Origin: Micavibrio aeruginosavorus
Lineage (GTDB): Bacteria; Pseudomonadota; Alphaproteobacteria; Micavibrionales; Micavibrionaceae
Length of the DNA: 64,000 nt
NCBI GenBank assembly: GCA_016432265.1
Contig: CP066681.1
Coordinates: 1,328,342-1,392,341, forward strand
Direction: 5' to 3'
Both the position numbers and the translations under genes were made by a program. Below are positions 50,470-59,881 of this stretch, one piece after another (position 1 is the first letter of the stretch; every line of letters starts with the position of its first letter). The notes under the pieces are model-generated. The model was not told the DNA's origin. It saw only the letters and a program-made list of their open reading frames with translations, and did not search any database.

Positions 50470-50506
50470 CGGGAAAGGGCTGGAAAGGGCTGGAAAGGGC
50501 TGGAAT
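50470..50506. repeat. 10-bp tandem repeat (about 3.5 copies)
   Basis: The unit GGAAAGGGCT recurs in tandem between the kbl start and the helicase gene. Short minisatellite; no function suggested. Confidence 0.7.
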
Positions 50507-50625
50507 CTGGCAGATTTGCCTCCAAAACCAAAACGATGCTTGCGGAAAGGCGGCGACTCCGCTATGAAAATCCCACGGTAACACCTTAATTTTAAAAGGC
50601 TTTAGAGCCTGTTTAGCGTAGACGC

Positions 50626-51975
50626 ATGAATTTTGAAGAGTTGGGCCTCGGCCCTGAGATTGTCCGGGCGGTCACGGAACGCGGCTATACCACCCCGACC
50701 CCGATTCAGGAGCAGGCCATCCCGCATATCCTGATGGCGCGCGATGTGATCGGTCTGGCGCAGACCGGCACCGGCAAGACCGCGGGTTTTACCCTGCCGA
50801 TGATAGAGATACTGGCGGGGGGCCGCGCCCGCGCGCGGATGCCGCGCTCGTTGATCCTTTCGCCAACGCGCGAACTGGCGGCGCAGATCGCCGAAAATTT
50901 CGATATCTACGGCAAATATCATAAACTGACCAAGGCGTTGCTGGTCGGCGGCGAGAGCATGGGCGATCAGATCAAGCTGCTGGAGCGTGGCGTCGATGTG
51001 CTGATCGCGACACCGGGCCGCTTGCTCGATCTCTTTGACCGCGGCAATATCCTGCTCTCCGACATCAAGGTGCTGGTGATCGACGAGGCCGACCGCATGC
51101 TCGATATGGGTTTCATTCCGGATATCGAGAAAATCGTCTCCAAGGTGCCGCCGATGCGCCAGACGCTGCTGTTCTCGGCCACCATGCCGCCCGAGATCAA
51201 GAAGCTGGCCGATAAATTCCTTTCGAACCCGCGGCAGGTATCGGTGGCGCCGCCCGCATCGCCCGCGGAAACCGTCAAGCAATCGCTGGTATGGACATCC
51301 TACCGCAAGAAGAAAGATGTTCTGGAAGCGCTGATCAAGCGCGAAGATGTGAAGAACGCCTTCATCTTTCTTAACCGCAAGCGCGATGTCGACGATCTGG
51401 CCAAGTTCCTGAAAACGCGCGGCTACAGCGTGGCGCCGATGCATGGCGACATGGTGCAGTCGGTACGCACCGTGACCCTGCAGGAATTCAAGGAAGGCAA
51501 GATCACGTTGCTGATTTGCAGCGATGTGGCCGCGCGCGGCCTTGATATTCAAGGTGTTTCGCATGTCTTCAATTACGACATTCCGATGCACCCGGACGAT
51601 TATGTCCACCGCATCGGTCGCACGGGCCGCGCCGGGATGGCCGGACGCGCGCTTTCCATCGCCGCGCGCGACGAGGATGAAAAATTCGTCGAGAATATCG
51701 AAAAACTGATCAAAAAAGCGATCCCGCTGGAAACCGTAGAGATCGAATCCCGTCCTCCCCGGCGCGCGCCGGAACGCAGGCGCGAGGAAGCGGGCGAAGG
51801 CGATGATGCCGGGTTCGCGCATGGCGGCGATCGCCAGAGCCGGGCTGATAAATTCGCCCACCGCCGCCAGAAACCGGCCGTGCGCAGCAACCGCGCGCCG
51901 CGTTATGACGACAGCGCCGACGAGGGGCCGAATGCCATGACCGGGGATGATATCCCGGCTTTCCTGCGCCGCTAA
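50626..51975 (+). CDS. rhlE: DEAD-box ATP-dependent RNA helicase (RhlE-type)
   Basis: 449 aa. Q-motif TPTPIQEQAIPHI, Walker A AQTGTGKTAGFTLP, PTRELAAQIA, DEADRMLDMG, SATMPPEI, and motif VI YVHRIGRTGRAGMAG are in order. The C-terminal tail (residues about 380-449) is Arg/Glu-rich and disordered-looking. RhlE-like helicases remodel RNA, often in ribosome assembly or the degradosome. It is divergent from kbl, with a 220-base spacer that holds the small tandem repeat. Confidence 0.93.
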   Translation: MNFEELGLGPEIVRAVTERGYTTPTPIQEQAIPHILMARDVIGLAQTGTGKTAGFTLPMIEILAGGRARARMPRSLILSPTRELAAQIAENFDIYGKYHKLTKALLVGGESMGDQIKLLERGVDVLIATPGRLLDLFDRGNILLSDIKVLVIDEADRMLDMGFIPDIEKIVSKVPPMRQTLLFSATMPPEIKKLADKFLSNPRQVSVAPPASPAETVKQSLVWTSYRKKKDVLEALIKREDVKNAFIFLNRKRDVDDLAKFLKTRGYSVAPMHGDMVQSVRTVTLQEFKEGKITLLICSDVAARGLDIQGVSHVFNYDIPMHPDDYVHRIGRTGRAGMAGRALSIAARDEDEKFVENIEKLIKKAIPLETVEIESRPPRRAPERRREEAGEGDDAGFAHGGDRQSRADKFAHRRQKPAVRSNRAPRYDDSADEGPNAMTGDDIPAFLRR

Positions 51976-52053
51976 AAATCGCCTGATTCCCGCGTTCTTT
52001 CCTCTGGAAAATGACTGTTTGCTGCCTTGACGTGGCCGGGGGCTGCCGCCACA

Positions 52054-54720
52054 ATGGCAAAGGGTTTGTTTTCATTCTCTTTTTTCAGGATTTTGTCGTC
52101 TGTGCGTTCCGTCTGCGCGATAGCTTTGGGAGTGTTCTTATGTTCGGTCAGCCCCTCGGCGGTGCAGGCGCAAATGCTGACCGGCTATGGCGCGGCTACG
52201 CCTGCGTCTGCTGTGCCGACCAAAATCGCATCGGCCCGGCCCCTGCGCCTGACCGACCCGGATGTGCAGGTTTTTTCGCTTGATGATGCGACGCCCGCAC
52301 CCAAGGCTCTGGCGAGCGTTCCTGAAATCACAGTGGCTCCGCCGCCTGCGGTGATGACAGAACCCGCCCTGCGGTCGCAAGGGTTGCTGACCGCACCTGA
52401 TCCGGTGGAAGTCGAATCCGCCGTGGCCGCGGAGCCGTCTGCGGTGGTCGCTTCGGCGGCAACGGCTTCCGCTAATGAAATCGGGGAAGGGTCATACGCG
52501 GCCGCGCGTGCACTGCGGGCCGAGCAGCCTGTGATCGCCGCTGCTTCGACCACCGTCACACCGGATGCGGGTACCGGCGGCAACGAGCCGCCGGTCGATT
52601 TCGAGGCCGATAACCTGCAACACGACGAGGCTACGCGCACCATCACTGCCACGGGCAATGTACAACTGGTGCAGGCCGGAAAAATTCTGCGGGCGCAGCG
52701 CATGGTATACAATTTGGCTGCCGATACCGTGAAGGCTGAAGGCAATGTCATTCTGTCCGATACCAACGGCGACATTCACTTCGCCGAGGAGCTGGAGCTG
52801 ACCGGTCAGATGCGTGAAGGCGCGGTGCGGAAGCTGCAAACCTACCTTGGGCAGGGCGGGCGCTTTACCGCCGCCAGCGGCAAGAAAATGGGGAACGGCG
52901 ATCTGCGCCTGACCGAAGCGGCCTATACGCCGTGCGATTGCGAGAACGATGAGGACGGCGACCCCGCGTGGCAGATCAAGGCCAAGGAGGTCAATTACGA
53001 CAAGGAAGGCGGCCGCATCAGCTACAAGCACGCCAAATTCGAGATTTACGGCGTGCCCGTCATGTATACGCCTTACCTGTCGCACTCGGACGGCCGCGAA
53101 AAACAAAAGAGCGGTTTCCTGACCCCCGGTTTCGGCTTCAACAGCCAACTGGGCTATCAGTTGACCAACCAGTATTACTGGGCTGTGGGGTCGGATCGCG
53201 ACGCTACCATGGGCGTGATGCTGACGACCAAGAAGAATCCGGTAGGGCTGCTGGAGTACCGCCAGCGTTTCGCCAACGCCGAACTGACCTTAAACGGCAG
53301 CGCCACATCGTCGGAGCGCAAGGATCAGGTGGGGGGCGAGGAAGTCACGCGCGGCGAAGAGGCGCGCGGGCACCTGTTCGCGCATGGCCTGTGGAACATC
53401 AACAACAAATGGCGCAGCGGGGTCAATCTCGAGTTGACCTCTGACGATCAGTATCTGCGCCAATATGATTTCGGCAGCAAGGACGTGCTGGAGAACCAGC
53501 TCTATGTTGAGCGTTTCTCAGGCCGCAATTACGCCGTGGGGCGTGTGCTGGCGTTCCAGGACGTGCGCGTGGACGAGGAACGCCGTGACCAGCCCGATGT
53601 GCTGCCCGAGGTTCTGGCGAGCTTCACCGGCGAGCCGAACCGGATGCTGGGCGGCCGGTGGCATGTCGAGGCCAGTGCCCTGGGCCTGCGGCGCGGGGGC
53701 GACGGGCAGGATGTCAACCGCGGCGTGCTGACTGCCGGCTGGCAGCGCAAGCTGGTGTCGCAGACGGGGTTGGTCAGCACGATCGATATCAGCGCCCGGG
53801 GCGATATCTATGACATTCACGACCGCGATCTGGCCGATGCCGATCCGGCGCTGGACAATGAAGGCAGTGAAACCCGCTTCTTCCCGCAGGCGCATGTCGT
53901 GACATCTTATCCGATGGGGCGCTCGTTTGAAACCATGCAGGTGATGCTGGAACCTGTGGCGGCGCTGACGGTCGCGCCGAACATCAACAACGAAGAAGGC
54001 ATCATCCCGAACGAGGACAGCGAGGACGCGCAGATCGATGCGCTGAATATTTTCAACCCCAGCCGTTTCCCCGGCAAGGATCGCATCGACGACCGCTCTC
54101 GCGTGACGTACGGTATGCGCTCCGGCTTCTATGGTTATGGCGGCAGCTATCTTGATATGTTTGCCGGGCAAAGTTACCGCTTCGATGAAGACGACAACCC
54201 GTTCCCTGAAGGCTCGGGATTGGACTCGCAGGAATCAGACTTTGTCGGCCAGGTTTCCGGGATGTACGATAACCGCTTCAGTCTGAACTACCGCTTCCAA
54301 CTGGCAGCCGACGATTTATCCTCGCAGCGCCATGAGTTTGACGGTTACGGCAGGTGGAGTCGTTTTGCGCTGACGTCCCGTTACCTTTATGCTACGTCGC
54401 TTGAAAATACGAGCATCGAGGAATCGAGGGAGCAGGTCGAAGGCATCGCCTCGGTCGATCTTAGTAAACGCTGGCGGTTCAATACCGGGGCGCTCTATGA
54501 TCTGGGCGAAGACCCCGGTTTGCGTAAGGCAGCGGCGGGGGTCGATTTCGTCGGCTGCTGCATGTCGTTCTCGCTGCTGGCCGAGCGCAACTACACCACT
54601 GACAGTTCCGGCGACAACGGCACGGACATCAAATTCCGCATCGGCCTCGACCATCTCGGCCTGATCGAGACCGGGGCTTCCGATTACTGGAACAATCGCT
54701 CGATGACGGCGGATGATTGA
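52054..54720 (+). CDS. lptD: LPS-assembly protein LptD
   Basis: About 888 aa from ATG 52054; a TTG start nine codons upstream is also possible. The signal peptide ends near AVQAQ. An Ala/Pro-rich stretch (residues about 40-180) includes DVQVFSLDDATP. Then an LptA/OstA-like domain (VDFEADNLQHDEATRTITAT, then LVQAGKILRAQRMVYN) and the 26-strand barrel domain (HSDGREKQKSGFLTPGFGFN). Cys pairs (CDCEND; VGCCMSF) fit the family disulfides. It inserts LPS into the outer leaflet with LptE, which is not seen here. Confidence 0.93.
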   Translation: MAKGLFSFSFFRILSSVRSVCAIALGVFLCSVSPSAVQAQMLTGYGAATPASAVPTKIASARPLRLTDPDVQVFSLDDATPAPKALASVPEITVAPPPAVMTEPALRSQGLLTAPDPVEVESAVAAEPSAVVASAATASANEIGEGSYAAARALRAEQPVIAAASTTVTPDAGTGGNEPPVDFEADNLQHDEATRTITATGNVQLVQAGKILRAQRMVYNLAADTVKAEGNVILSDTNGDIHFAEELELTGQMREGAVRKLQTYLGQGGRFTAASGKKMGNGDLRLTEAAYTPCDCENDEDGDPAWQIKAKEVNYDKEGGRISYKHAKFEIYGVPVMYTPYLSHSDGREKQKSGFLTPGFGFNSQLGYQLTNQYYWAVGSDRDATMGVMLTTKKNPVGLLEYRQRFANAELTLNGSATSSERKDQVGGEEVTRGEEARGHLFAHGLWNINNKWRSGVNLELTSDDQYLRQYDFGSKDVLENQLYVERFSGRNYAVGRVLAFQDVRVDEERRDQPDVLPEVLASFTGEPNRMLGGRWHVEASALGLRRGGDGQDVNRGVLTAGWQRKLVSQTGLVSTIDISARGDIYDIHDRDLADADPALDNEGSETRFFPQAHVVTSYPMGRSFETMQVMLEPVAALTVAPNINNEEGIIPNEDSEDAQIDALNIFNPSRFPGKDRIDDRSRVTYGMRSGFYGYGGSYLDMFAGQSYRFDEDDNPFPEGSGLDSQESDFVGQVSGMYDNRFSLNYRFQLAADDLSSQRHEFDGYGRWSRFALTSRYLYATSLENTSIEESREQVEGIASVDLSKRWRFNTGALYDLGEDPGLRKAAAGVDFVGCCMSFSLLAERNYTTDSSGDNGTDIKFRIGLDHLGLIETGASDYWNNRSMTADD

Positions 54721-54910
54721 TCGTCTTCCGCGAGTCTTGGTTTTAAAATATCCATTTGCTTCTGATGAGTCGTCTGCAACGACAGGCGAATAACTAGTAA
54801 ATAACATTGAGAGAAAGATTGTTTAGGGCTTAGAGCAACATCAAAAAAATCATGACTGAGCTATCATTAAAATGGCGGGTTTGAGCAGCCGAAGATGAGG
54901 ACTTAACCTT

Positions 54911-56362
54911 ATGCGCATCATGAAAGTTATTCCTTTTTGTATGATGATACTCAATCTTGGTATCGGGCATGCAGCTATTGCCGATACTCTTGTTGTGGCA
55001 GAGCCTAAATCCATAGACAACCTGCCAAGTGTGCTCAGCGACAGGCTGGGTTTGGCTTTCCCGGGGAAGGATAAAAGACACTATGCTGCGCTGGAAGAGG
55101 CGGGGCTGGGTGTTGTTCGTCTAGGGGTTTCGTGGGCAGACAGAGAGCCCAAACAAGGTAAATACGATTGGATTGATCTGGATAGGCAGATTGTGGCCTT
55201 GCAAAACAGAGGGATAAAGCCGTTCCTCACCTTATATCCAGATGCTCCTTGGGGGGTACGGGATTTAAACTCGCCTGTGAAAAACAAACGCCCAAAAGAT
55301 ATTAAAGCTTGGCAGATATTTGTAGGTAATCTGGTGGAGCGTTACGATGGCGACGGTCAACAGGATGCTCCCGGACTTAAAACCAGAGTGCTGTATTATC
55401 AGGTGGCTAATGAGTGGATCAGCAATCAGAACAGGTCGGGAGGGTGGAACGGCACAGCCGATGAGTTGATCAATTTTGTTAACGTTTCCTACGACGCAGT
55501 GAAGCGGGCGGATAGCGGCGCCTTATTTGTGTTGGGAGGTATCGCTGCGTTTAACCTGGATATTATGTCCATGCTCAAGGGAATTAGTCACTATCCCGCC
55601 CATCAGAAATTCTCAGCAGAATCATCCATTACTATATCTTCCTATATGCTGGATTCCCCGAGTTATAAAACGATGCAAAATGATGTCTATAAGGTTTTGG
55701 AACTATCCAAATACGATTATGCAGACGTTCACTTATATGGGGAGACTCGTCGTAACCAATATCGCATCGAAGCTATCAGGCAACATACCAATCGCCCGCT
55801 GTTGTCTTCTGAGTGCGGCGGCCCTTCGCTGGATTATCGAGATAGTTACAAAAGCAGTGAGCATTTTACCGCGGTATTTGATTGGAACCTGTCATCGCTC
55901 AGTCATAATTTAGTCTTTTGCTTGTGGTTTCAGCTCGGTGAGAGTCAGGGGTCTACCTGGGGTAATCGTAAGGTTGCGCTGTTTGATACCGCTCAAGAAC
56001 CAAAACCTGGATTTCATGCCTACCATTTTTTGTCGCACATGCTTCAGGGTGTGGATAAAGTCGATTATATAAGGGAGGGCGTCTATAAACTGACTTATCA
56101 ATCAGGCGACACGCTGGTGGTTGCATGGAATGGCAGTGCTGCTATCAACTCCGCCACCGCAGAGATTTCCGTAGAGTCGTTGAACGGTTTTCTCAACATA
56201 GATAACAAAGGGAATTCGGAGAACACGCTACAGGTGGTGCGGATCACCGATGTTGAGCAGGGACTGTACTCAATTGAAAATGTGACGGGCAATTTTTCGT
56301 TAATACTGAAGGATGTGCCCGTTATCGTCGGGAAGGTGATCCCGAAAACATTGGCTCAATAG
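54911..56362 (+). CDS. Secreted clan-A glycoside hydrolase-like protein, 483 aa
   Basis: Signal peptide at residues 1-25 (GIGHAAIADT). The TIM-barrel signature has VVRLGVSWADREPKQGKYDW, then GIKPFLTLYPDAPWGV. QVANEWISNQ supplies an Asn-Glu acid/base pair and LLSSECGGPSLDYRDS a likely nucleophile Glu. WGNRKVALFDT and the last 90 residues look like a beta-sandwich accessory domain. Family cannot be fixed (GH39- or GH5-like). The gene is more AT-rich than lptD and uses different codons, suggesting acquisition; polysaccharide target unknown. Confidence 0.75.
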   Translation: MRIMKVIPFCMMILNLGIGHAAIADTLVVAEPKSIDNLPSVLSDRLGLAFPGKDKRHYAALEEAGLGVVRLGVSWADREPKQGKYDWIDLDRQIVALQNRGIKPFLTLYPDAPWGVRDLNSPVKNKRPKDIKAWQIFVGNLVERYDGDGQQDAPGLKTRVLYYQVANEWISNQNRSGGWNGTADELINFVNVSYDAVKRADSGALFVLGGIAAFNLDIMSMLKGISHYPAHQKFSAESSITISSYMLDSPSYKTMQNDVYKVLELSKYDYADVHLYGETRRNQYRIEAIRQHTNRPLLSSECGGPSLDYRDSYKSSEHFTAVFDWNLSSLSHNLVFCLWFQLGESQGSTWGNRKVALFDTAQEPKPGFHAYHFLSHMLQGVDKVDYIREGVYKLTYQSGDTLVVAWNGSAAINSATAEISVESLNGFLNIDNKGNSENTLQVVRITDVEQGLYSIENVTGNFSLILKDVPVIVGKVIPKTLAQ

Positions 56363-56650
56363 ACTCTTTGCAAATCCTGTTACTGTGTTGTTATGCCCCG
56401 GTTTTCAGGGGGGCGTTACAGCGCAGCTAAAAAAGTTTCGAACCCCTTTGTTTGTACGGCGGCAAATTACTCAATTATGAGAGTCTTTTGCAGGTTGGTT
56501 ACGCCTGATCGGAGAGCGATCCGGGCGAGAGGCGCGGCCTGGCCCTTAAAGTTATGAAAATGTAATCCATGGTTGATGTCAAGGCGACGTTGGTGTATAA
56601 CGTTGTGCAACGATAGAGTGTATATTAGAAAACAATTAATAAATATTGCA

Positions 56651-57070
56651 ATGGGCCGCAGGGATCAATTAACAATACTGTTGGTGGAAGATAATGAGAT
56701 TGATGTGATGGGAGTTAAAAGAGCCTTTCGTCAATCACAATATTCATACCCGATTGTTGTAGCAAAGAACGGTGTTGAGGCGCTGGACAAATTGCGTGAA
56801 GGCAGGGAGATCAAGAATCCCTATCTGATTCTGCTTGACCTGAACATGCCGCGCATGAATGGCATAGAATTCCTGAAGGAAGTCCGTAGCGATCAGCAAT
56901 TGAGGTCGTCGATCATATACATACTGACGACGTCAAAGGCGCAGGATGATAAAGACAAGGCGTATCAGCATAATGTTGCCGGATATATCGTCAAGGAAGG
57001 CCGCGCCGGAGAGTTTATAGATGTCGCCAGTTTTCTTGACCATTATTACAACACTGTCGAATTTCCATGA
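56651..57070 (+). CDS. Single-domain response regulator (Rcp1-like)
   Basis: 139 aa from ATG 56651. Receiver domain only: ILLVEDNEIDVMGVKRAF (acidic pocket), LILLDLNMPRMNGIEFLKEV (phospho-acceptor D63), TTSKAQDDKDKAY and YIVKEGRAG (Lys). The Rcp1 subgroup often receives phosphate from hybrid kinases or phytochromes. The TGA stop overlaps the next gene's ATG (ATGA). No DNA-binding output, so it probably acts through protein contacts. Confidence 0.85.
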   Translation: MGRRDQLTILLVEDNEIDVMGVKRAFRQSQYSYPIVVAKNGVEALDKLREGREIKNPYLILLDLNMPRMNGIEFLKEVRSDQQLRSSIIYILTTSKAQDDKDKAYQHNVAGYIVKEGRAGEFIDVASFLDHYYNTVEFP

Positions 57071-58281
57071 AAAGCGTAACAAATCCTGCGCTTGATGTTC
57101 TTATAGTGGACGACAACAAAATCGACAGGGAGGCCGTTAAAAGGTCGCTCTTTCATACCTATGGTCAAGGCGACCTGGTCGTTCACGAGGCGGGCATGGG
57201 CGGCGCTGCCCTGCAGATGCTGAAAGACAGCAGATTCGATTGCGTCTTTCTCGATTACCGCCTGCCGGACATGGATGGCCTTTCATTGCTGAAAAAAATC
57301 TATGACGCGGATGCGGGGTTGGCAAAAGACCCGGTCGTTTTGCTGACCGGGCAGGGTAGTGAGAACGTTATGATCGAGGCGCTGCGTTCCGGGGCCCAGG
57401 ATTATTTGTCCAAGGACAATATTACGAGTGCGACAATCAATATTGCCATGATTAAGGCACGCGAGATTTTCAAGCTCCGGAGAAGCTGGAAGCAGGCGGA
57501 AGACCGCCTGCATCAGGCGCAAAAAATGGAAGCTGTGGGACAACTGACCAGCGGCATAGCTCATGATTTTAACAACCTTCTGACCGTCATACTAGGCAAT
57601 GTGCACAATATTCGCAGGCGAATTGATTTGATGAATGGGGTTTTTGGCTTACGGGAAATTCAGGAAAAAATAAGCCTGATTGAATCGGCGGCCAATCGGG
57701 GGGCTGAGCTTGTCAGGCGGCTGATGGTGTTCACGCGCCAAAGGGCGCCTTTGCCGCAGGCCGTGAATATCAATGCATGCATTCAGGACACAGCCTTGCT
57801 GCTCAACCAGATTCTAGGTGATGGTATCAATGTGCGCATATCGTTGGCAGAGAATCTCTGTATGACAGTCATCGATACCGGACAGCTTGAGAACGCTATT
57901 ATCAATATGGTGTTGAATGCCCGCGATGCAATGGACGGCCAGGGATCTCTTGGTATCGGGACAGGCAATTTCTTCCTTGATAGCGGGGGATCCGACAAGG
58001 TTCCGGGGATGGCAGCGGGGCAGTACGTCATGTTGACAGTATCCGATACGGGCCATGGCATGAGGCCCGATGTGGCTGCGCGCATATTCGAGCCTTTCTT
58101 TACCACCAAGGAAGCGGGTAAGGGGTCTGGCCTGGGCTTGAGCATGGTTTATGGATTCGTCAAAGAGTTCGGAGGGTACATTTTTGTCGACAGTCGGGAA
58201 AATGCCGGGACTACCTTCAGGATTTACCTGCCCTGCATAAAGTCCGGTCAGAATGAAGAATCGTTTCAGGAAAACGGCTGA
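57067..58281 (+). CDS. Hybrid protein: receiver domain + histidine kinase
   Basis: 404 aa. An N-terminal receiver (D63 in DCVFLDYRLPDMDG) is followed by a HisKA domain with H166 in TSGIAHDFNNLLTVILG, and an HATPase_c (NMVLNARDAMDGQG, VSDTGHGMRPDVAARIFEPF, GSGLGLSMVYGFV). A receiver in front of the kinase means its activity is probably tuned by phosphorylation from another protein. No membrane segment, so it is soluble. Overlaps the first receiver by four bases; the next receiver starts 21 bases downstream. Confidence 0.9.
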   Translation: MKSVTNPALDVLIVDDNKIDREAVKRSLFHTYGQGDLVVHEAGMGGAALQMLKDSRFDCVFLDYRLPDMDGLSLLKKIYDADAGLAKDPVVLLTGQGSENVMIEALRSGAQDYLSKDNITSATINIAMIKAREIFKLRRSWKQAEDRLHQAQKMEAVGQLTSGIAHDFNNLLTVILGNVHNIRRRIDLMNGVFGLREIQEKISLIESAANRGAELVRRLMVFTRQRAPLPQAVNINACIQDTALLLNQILGDGINVRISLAENLCMTVIDTGQLENAIINMVLNARDAMDGQGSLGIGTGNFFLDSGGSDKVPGMAAGQYVMLTVSDTGHGMRPDVAARIFEPFFTTKEAGKGSGLGLSMVYGFVKEFGGYIFVDSRENAGTTFRIYLPCIKSGQNEESFQENG

Positions 58282-58302
58282 AAGATACAGGAAGGGAAAA
58301 TT

Positions 58303-58704
58303 ATGGAGCAGAAGGCGAAGAAGATCCTTGTCATCGACGATGACGATGGCGTGAGAAGAACCCTGTGCGATGGATTGCGTGACTGCGGTTATCTGGTATG
58401 GGAAGCAGAAAATGGCGAACAGGCCATGCGCCGGATCGATAAGGGTATGCAGCCGGACATGATTGTGACCGATATTATCATGCCTGACAAAAGCGGCATT
58501 CAGACAATCATGGAGATCAGGGATAAGTACCCGGATATAAAATTGCTGGCGATATCGGGCGGAGGGCATGCGCGGAATGTCGATTATCTCGAAGTCGCGC
58601 GCAAGATGGGGGCTCATGCCATTATGCACAAGCCGATCAAGATGAAAGAGCTTGAGGATTTAGCCAGGGAGATGGTTGGAGAGTCGCATGCCCGGAATGA
58701 TTGA
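58303..58704 (+). CDS. Single-domain response regulator (CheY-like)
   Basis: 133 aa. ILVIDDDDGVRRTL (acidic pocket), MIVTDIIMPDKSGI (D57), LAISGGGHARNVD and AHAIMHKPIKMKEL (Lys). No output domain. It is the probable phospho-acceptor of the preceding kinase or the following PAS kinase. Its last 17 bases overlap the PAS kinase start. Confidence 0.88.
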   Translation: MEQKAKKILVIDDDDGVRRTLCDGLRDCGYLVWEAENGEQAMRRIDKGMQPDMIVTDIIMPDKSGIQTIMEIRDKYPDIKLLAISGGGHARNVDYLEVARKMGAHAIMHKPIKMKELEDLAREMVGESHARND

Positions 58705-59845
58705 CCAGATTCAAGGATGGGTTTTCAGGAATAGAACGGCCCAGAAGGACTGGGAGCGCGCTGAACTGGGGCAGGCCTATCTCAAGGCCGTTCTGGATAA
58801 TATTGTCGACGGACTGATTACGATCGACGAGCATGGGATAGTGCAGAGCTATAACAAGGCGTGCGTCAAGATTTTCGGCTATGAGTCGGGTGAGGTCATT
58901 GGCCGCAACATCAGCATGCTAATGCCGCCCAAGTACGCAGAGCACCATGATGAATATATGGCCAATTACAAAAGGACGGGTCAGGCAAAGATTATCGGCA
59001 TAGGGCGGGAGGTTGAAGGCCGGCGCAAGGATGGCGAGATCTTCCCGATTGACTTGTCTGTTGCAGAGGTTGTGGTTGGCAGCAAGAGATATTTCAGCGG
59101 AATTGTTCGCGATATAACGGAGCGGAAGGGTTTTGAGATCAAGCTGAGGCGGTCAAACGAAGAACTCGAGAAATTCGCTTATGTGGCTTCCCACGATTTG
59201 AAGGAGCCATTGCGAAACATAGATAATCTTGCCAAATGGTCTCTGGAGGATGTGGGACAAGGGCTTATTCCCGATTGTTGCGAGAAGCTGGGTCTTCTGC
59301 GCGATCGCGTTAAGCGTTTGGAGACTCTGCTGGAGGATATCCTGTCCTATTCCCGCGCCGGACGCATTATTGATAAACCGATGAAGATCGATATTGGCGA
59401 GATATTGGGCAATCTTGTGGATACGCATGTGCCCAAGGAGTTTCGCGTTGACATTATTGGCCCGATGCCAGTCATGTTCTCACCCCGCACGCCGATAGAA
59501 CAAATCTTTGCGAATATCCTGTCAAACGCCGTCAAGCATCATGACAAGGGGAAGGGATGCATAGAAATTTCCTGCCGCCTGCAAGGCTCGTTCTACGAAT
59601 TTGTGGTGCAGGACGACGGCCCCGGCATTCCGCCCGAATACCACCAGCGCGTCTTCGAGATGTTCCAGACTCTTAAGCCTCGCGATGAGGTCGATGGCAG
59701 CGGTTTGGGCATGTCTATCATCAAAAAGCTGGTGGAATGGCAAGGGGGCAAGGTATGGATCGTTTCTCCGGCGGGCCCGCACGGCCATGGCACCGCCATA
59801 CATTTTCTCTGGCCAGAAAATTTTGCGGGCGCGGCTTCTTTCTAG
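58688..59845 (+). CDS. PAS-domain sensor histidine kinase
   Basis: 385 aa from ATG 58688 with GGAGAG five bases upstream. PAS at about residues 30-145 (VDGLITIDEHGIVQSYNKAC, then IIGIGREVEGRRKDGEIFPI, a FixL-like form); whether it binds heme or flavin cannot be told from sequence. HisKA: H169 in VASHDLKEPLRN. HATPase_c: NILSNAVKHHDKGKG, QDDGPGIPPEYHQRVFEMFQ, GSGLGMSIIKKLVEW. Soluble. It closes a four-gene cluster of two receivers and two kinases with no transcription output. Confidence 0.9.
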   Translation: MPGMIDQIQGWVFRNRTAQKDWERAELGQAYLKAVLDNIVDGLITIDEHGIVQSYNKACVKIFGYESGEVIGRNISMLMPPKYAEHHDEYMANYKRTGQAKIIGIGREVEGRRKDGEIFPIDLSVAEVVVGSKRYFSGIVRDITERKGFEIKLRRSNEELEKFAYVASHDLKEPLRNIDNLAKWSLEDVGQGLIPDCCEKLGLLRDRVKRLETLLEDILSYSRAGRIIDKPMKIDIGEILGNLVDTHVPKEFRVDIIGPMPVMFSPRTPIEQIFANILSNAVKHHDKGKGCIEISCRLQGSFYEFVVQDDGPGIPPEYHQRVFEMFQTLKPRDEVDGSGLGMSIIKKLVEWQGGKVWIVSPAGPHGHGTAIHFLWPENFAGAASF

Positions 59846-59881
59846 CGGCAGGCGAACTTTATATCACTTTTTGATCCTGGC

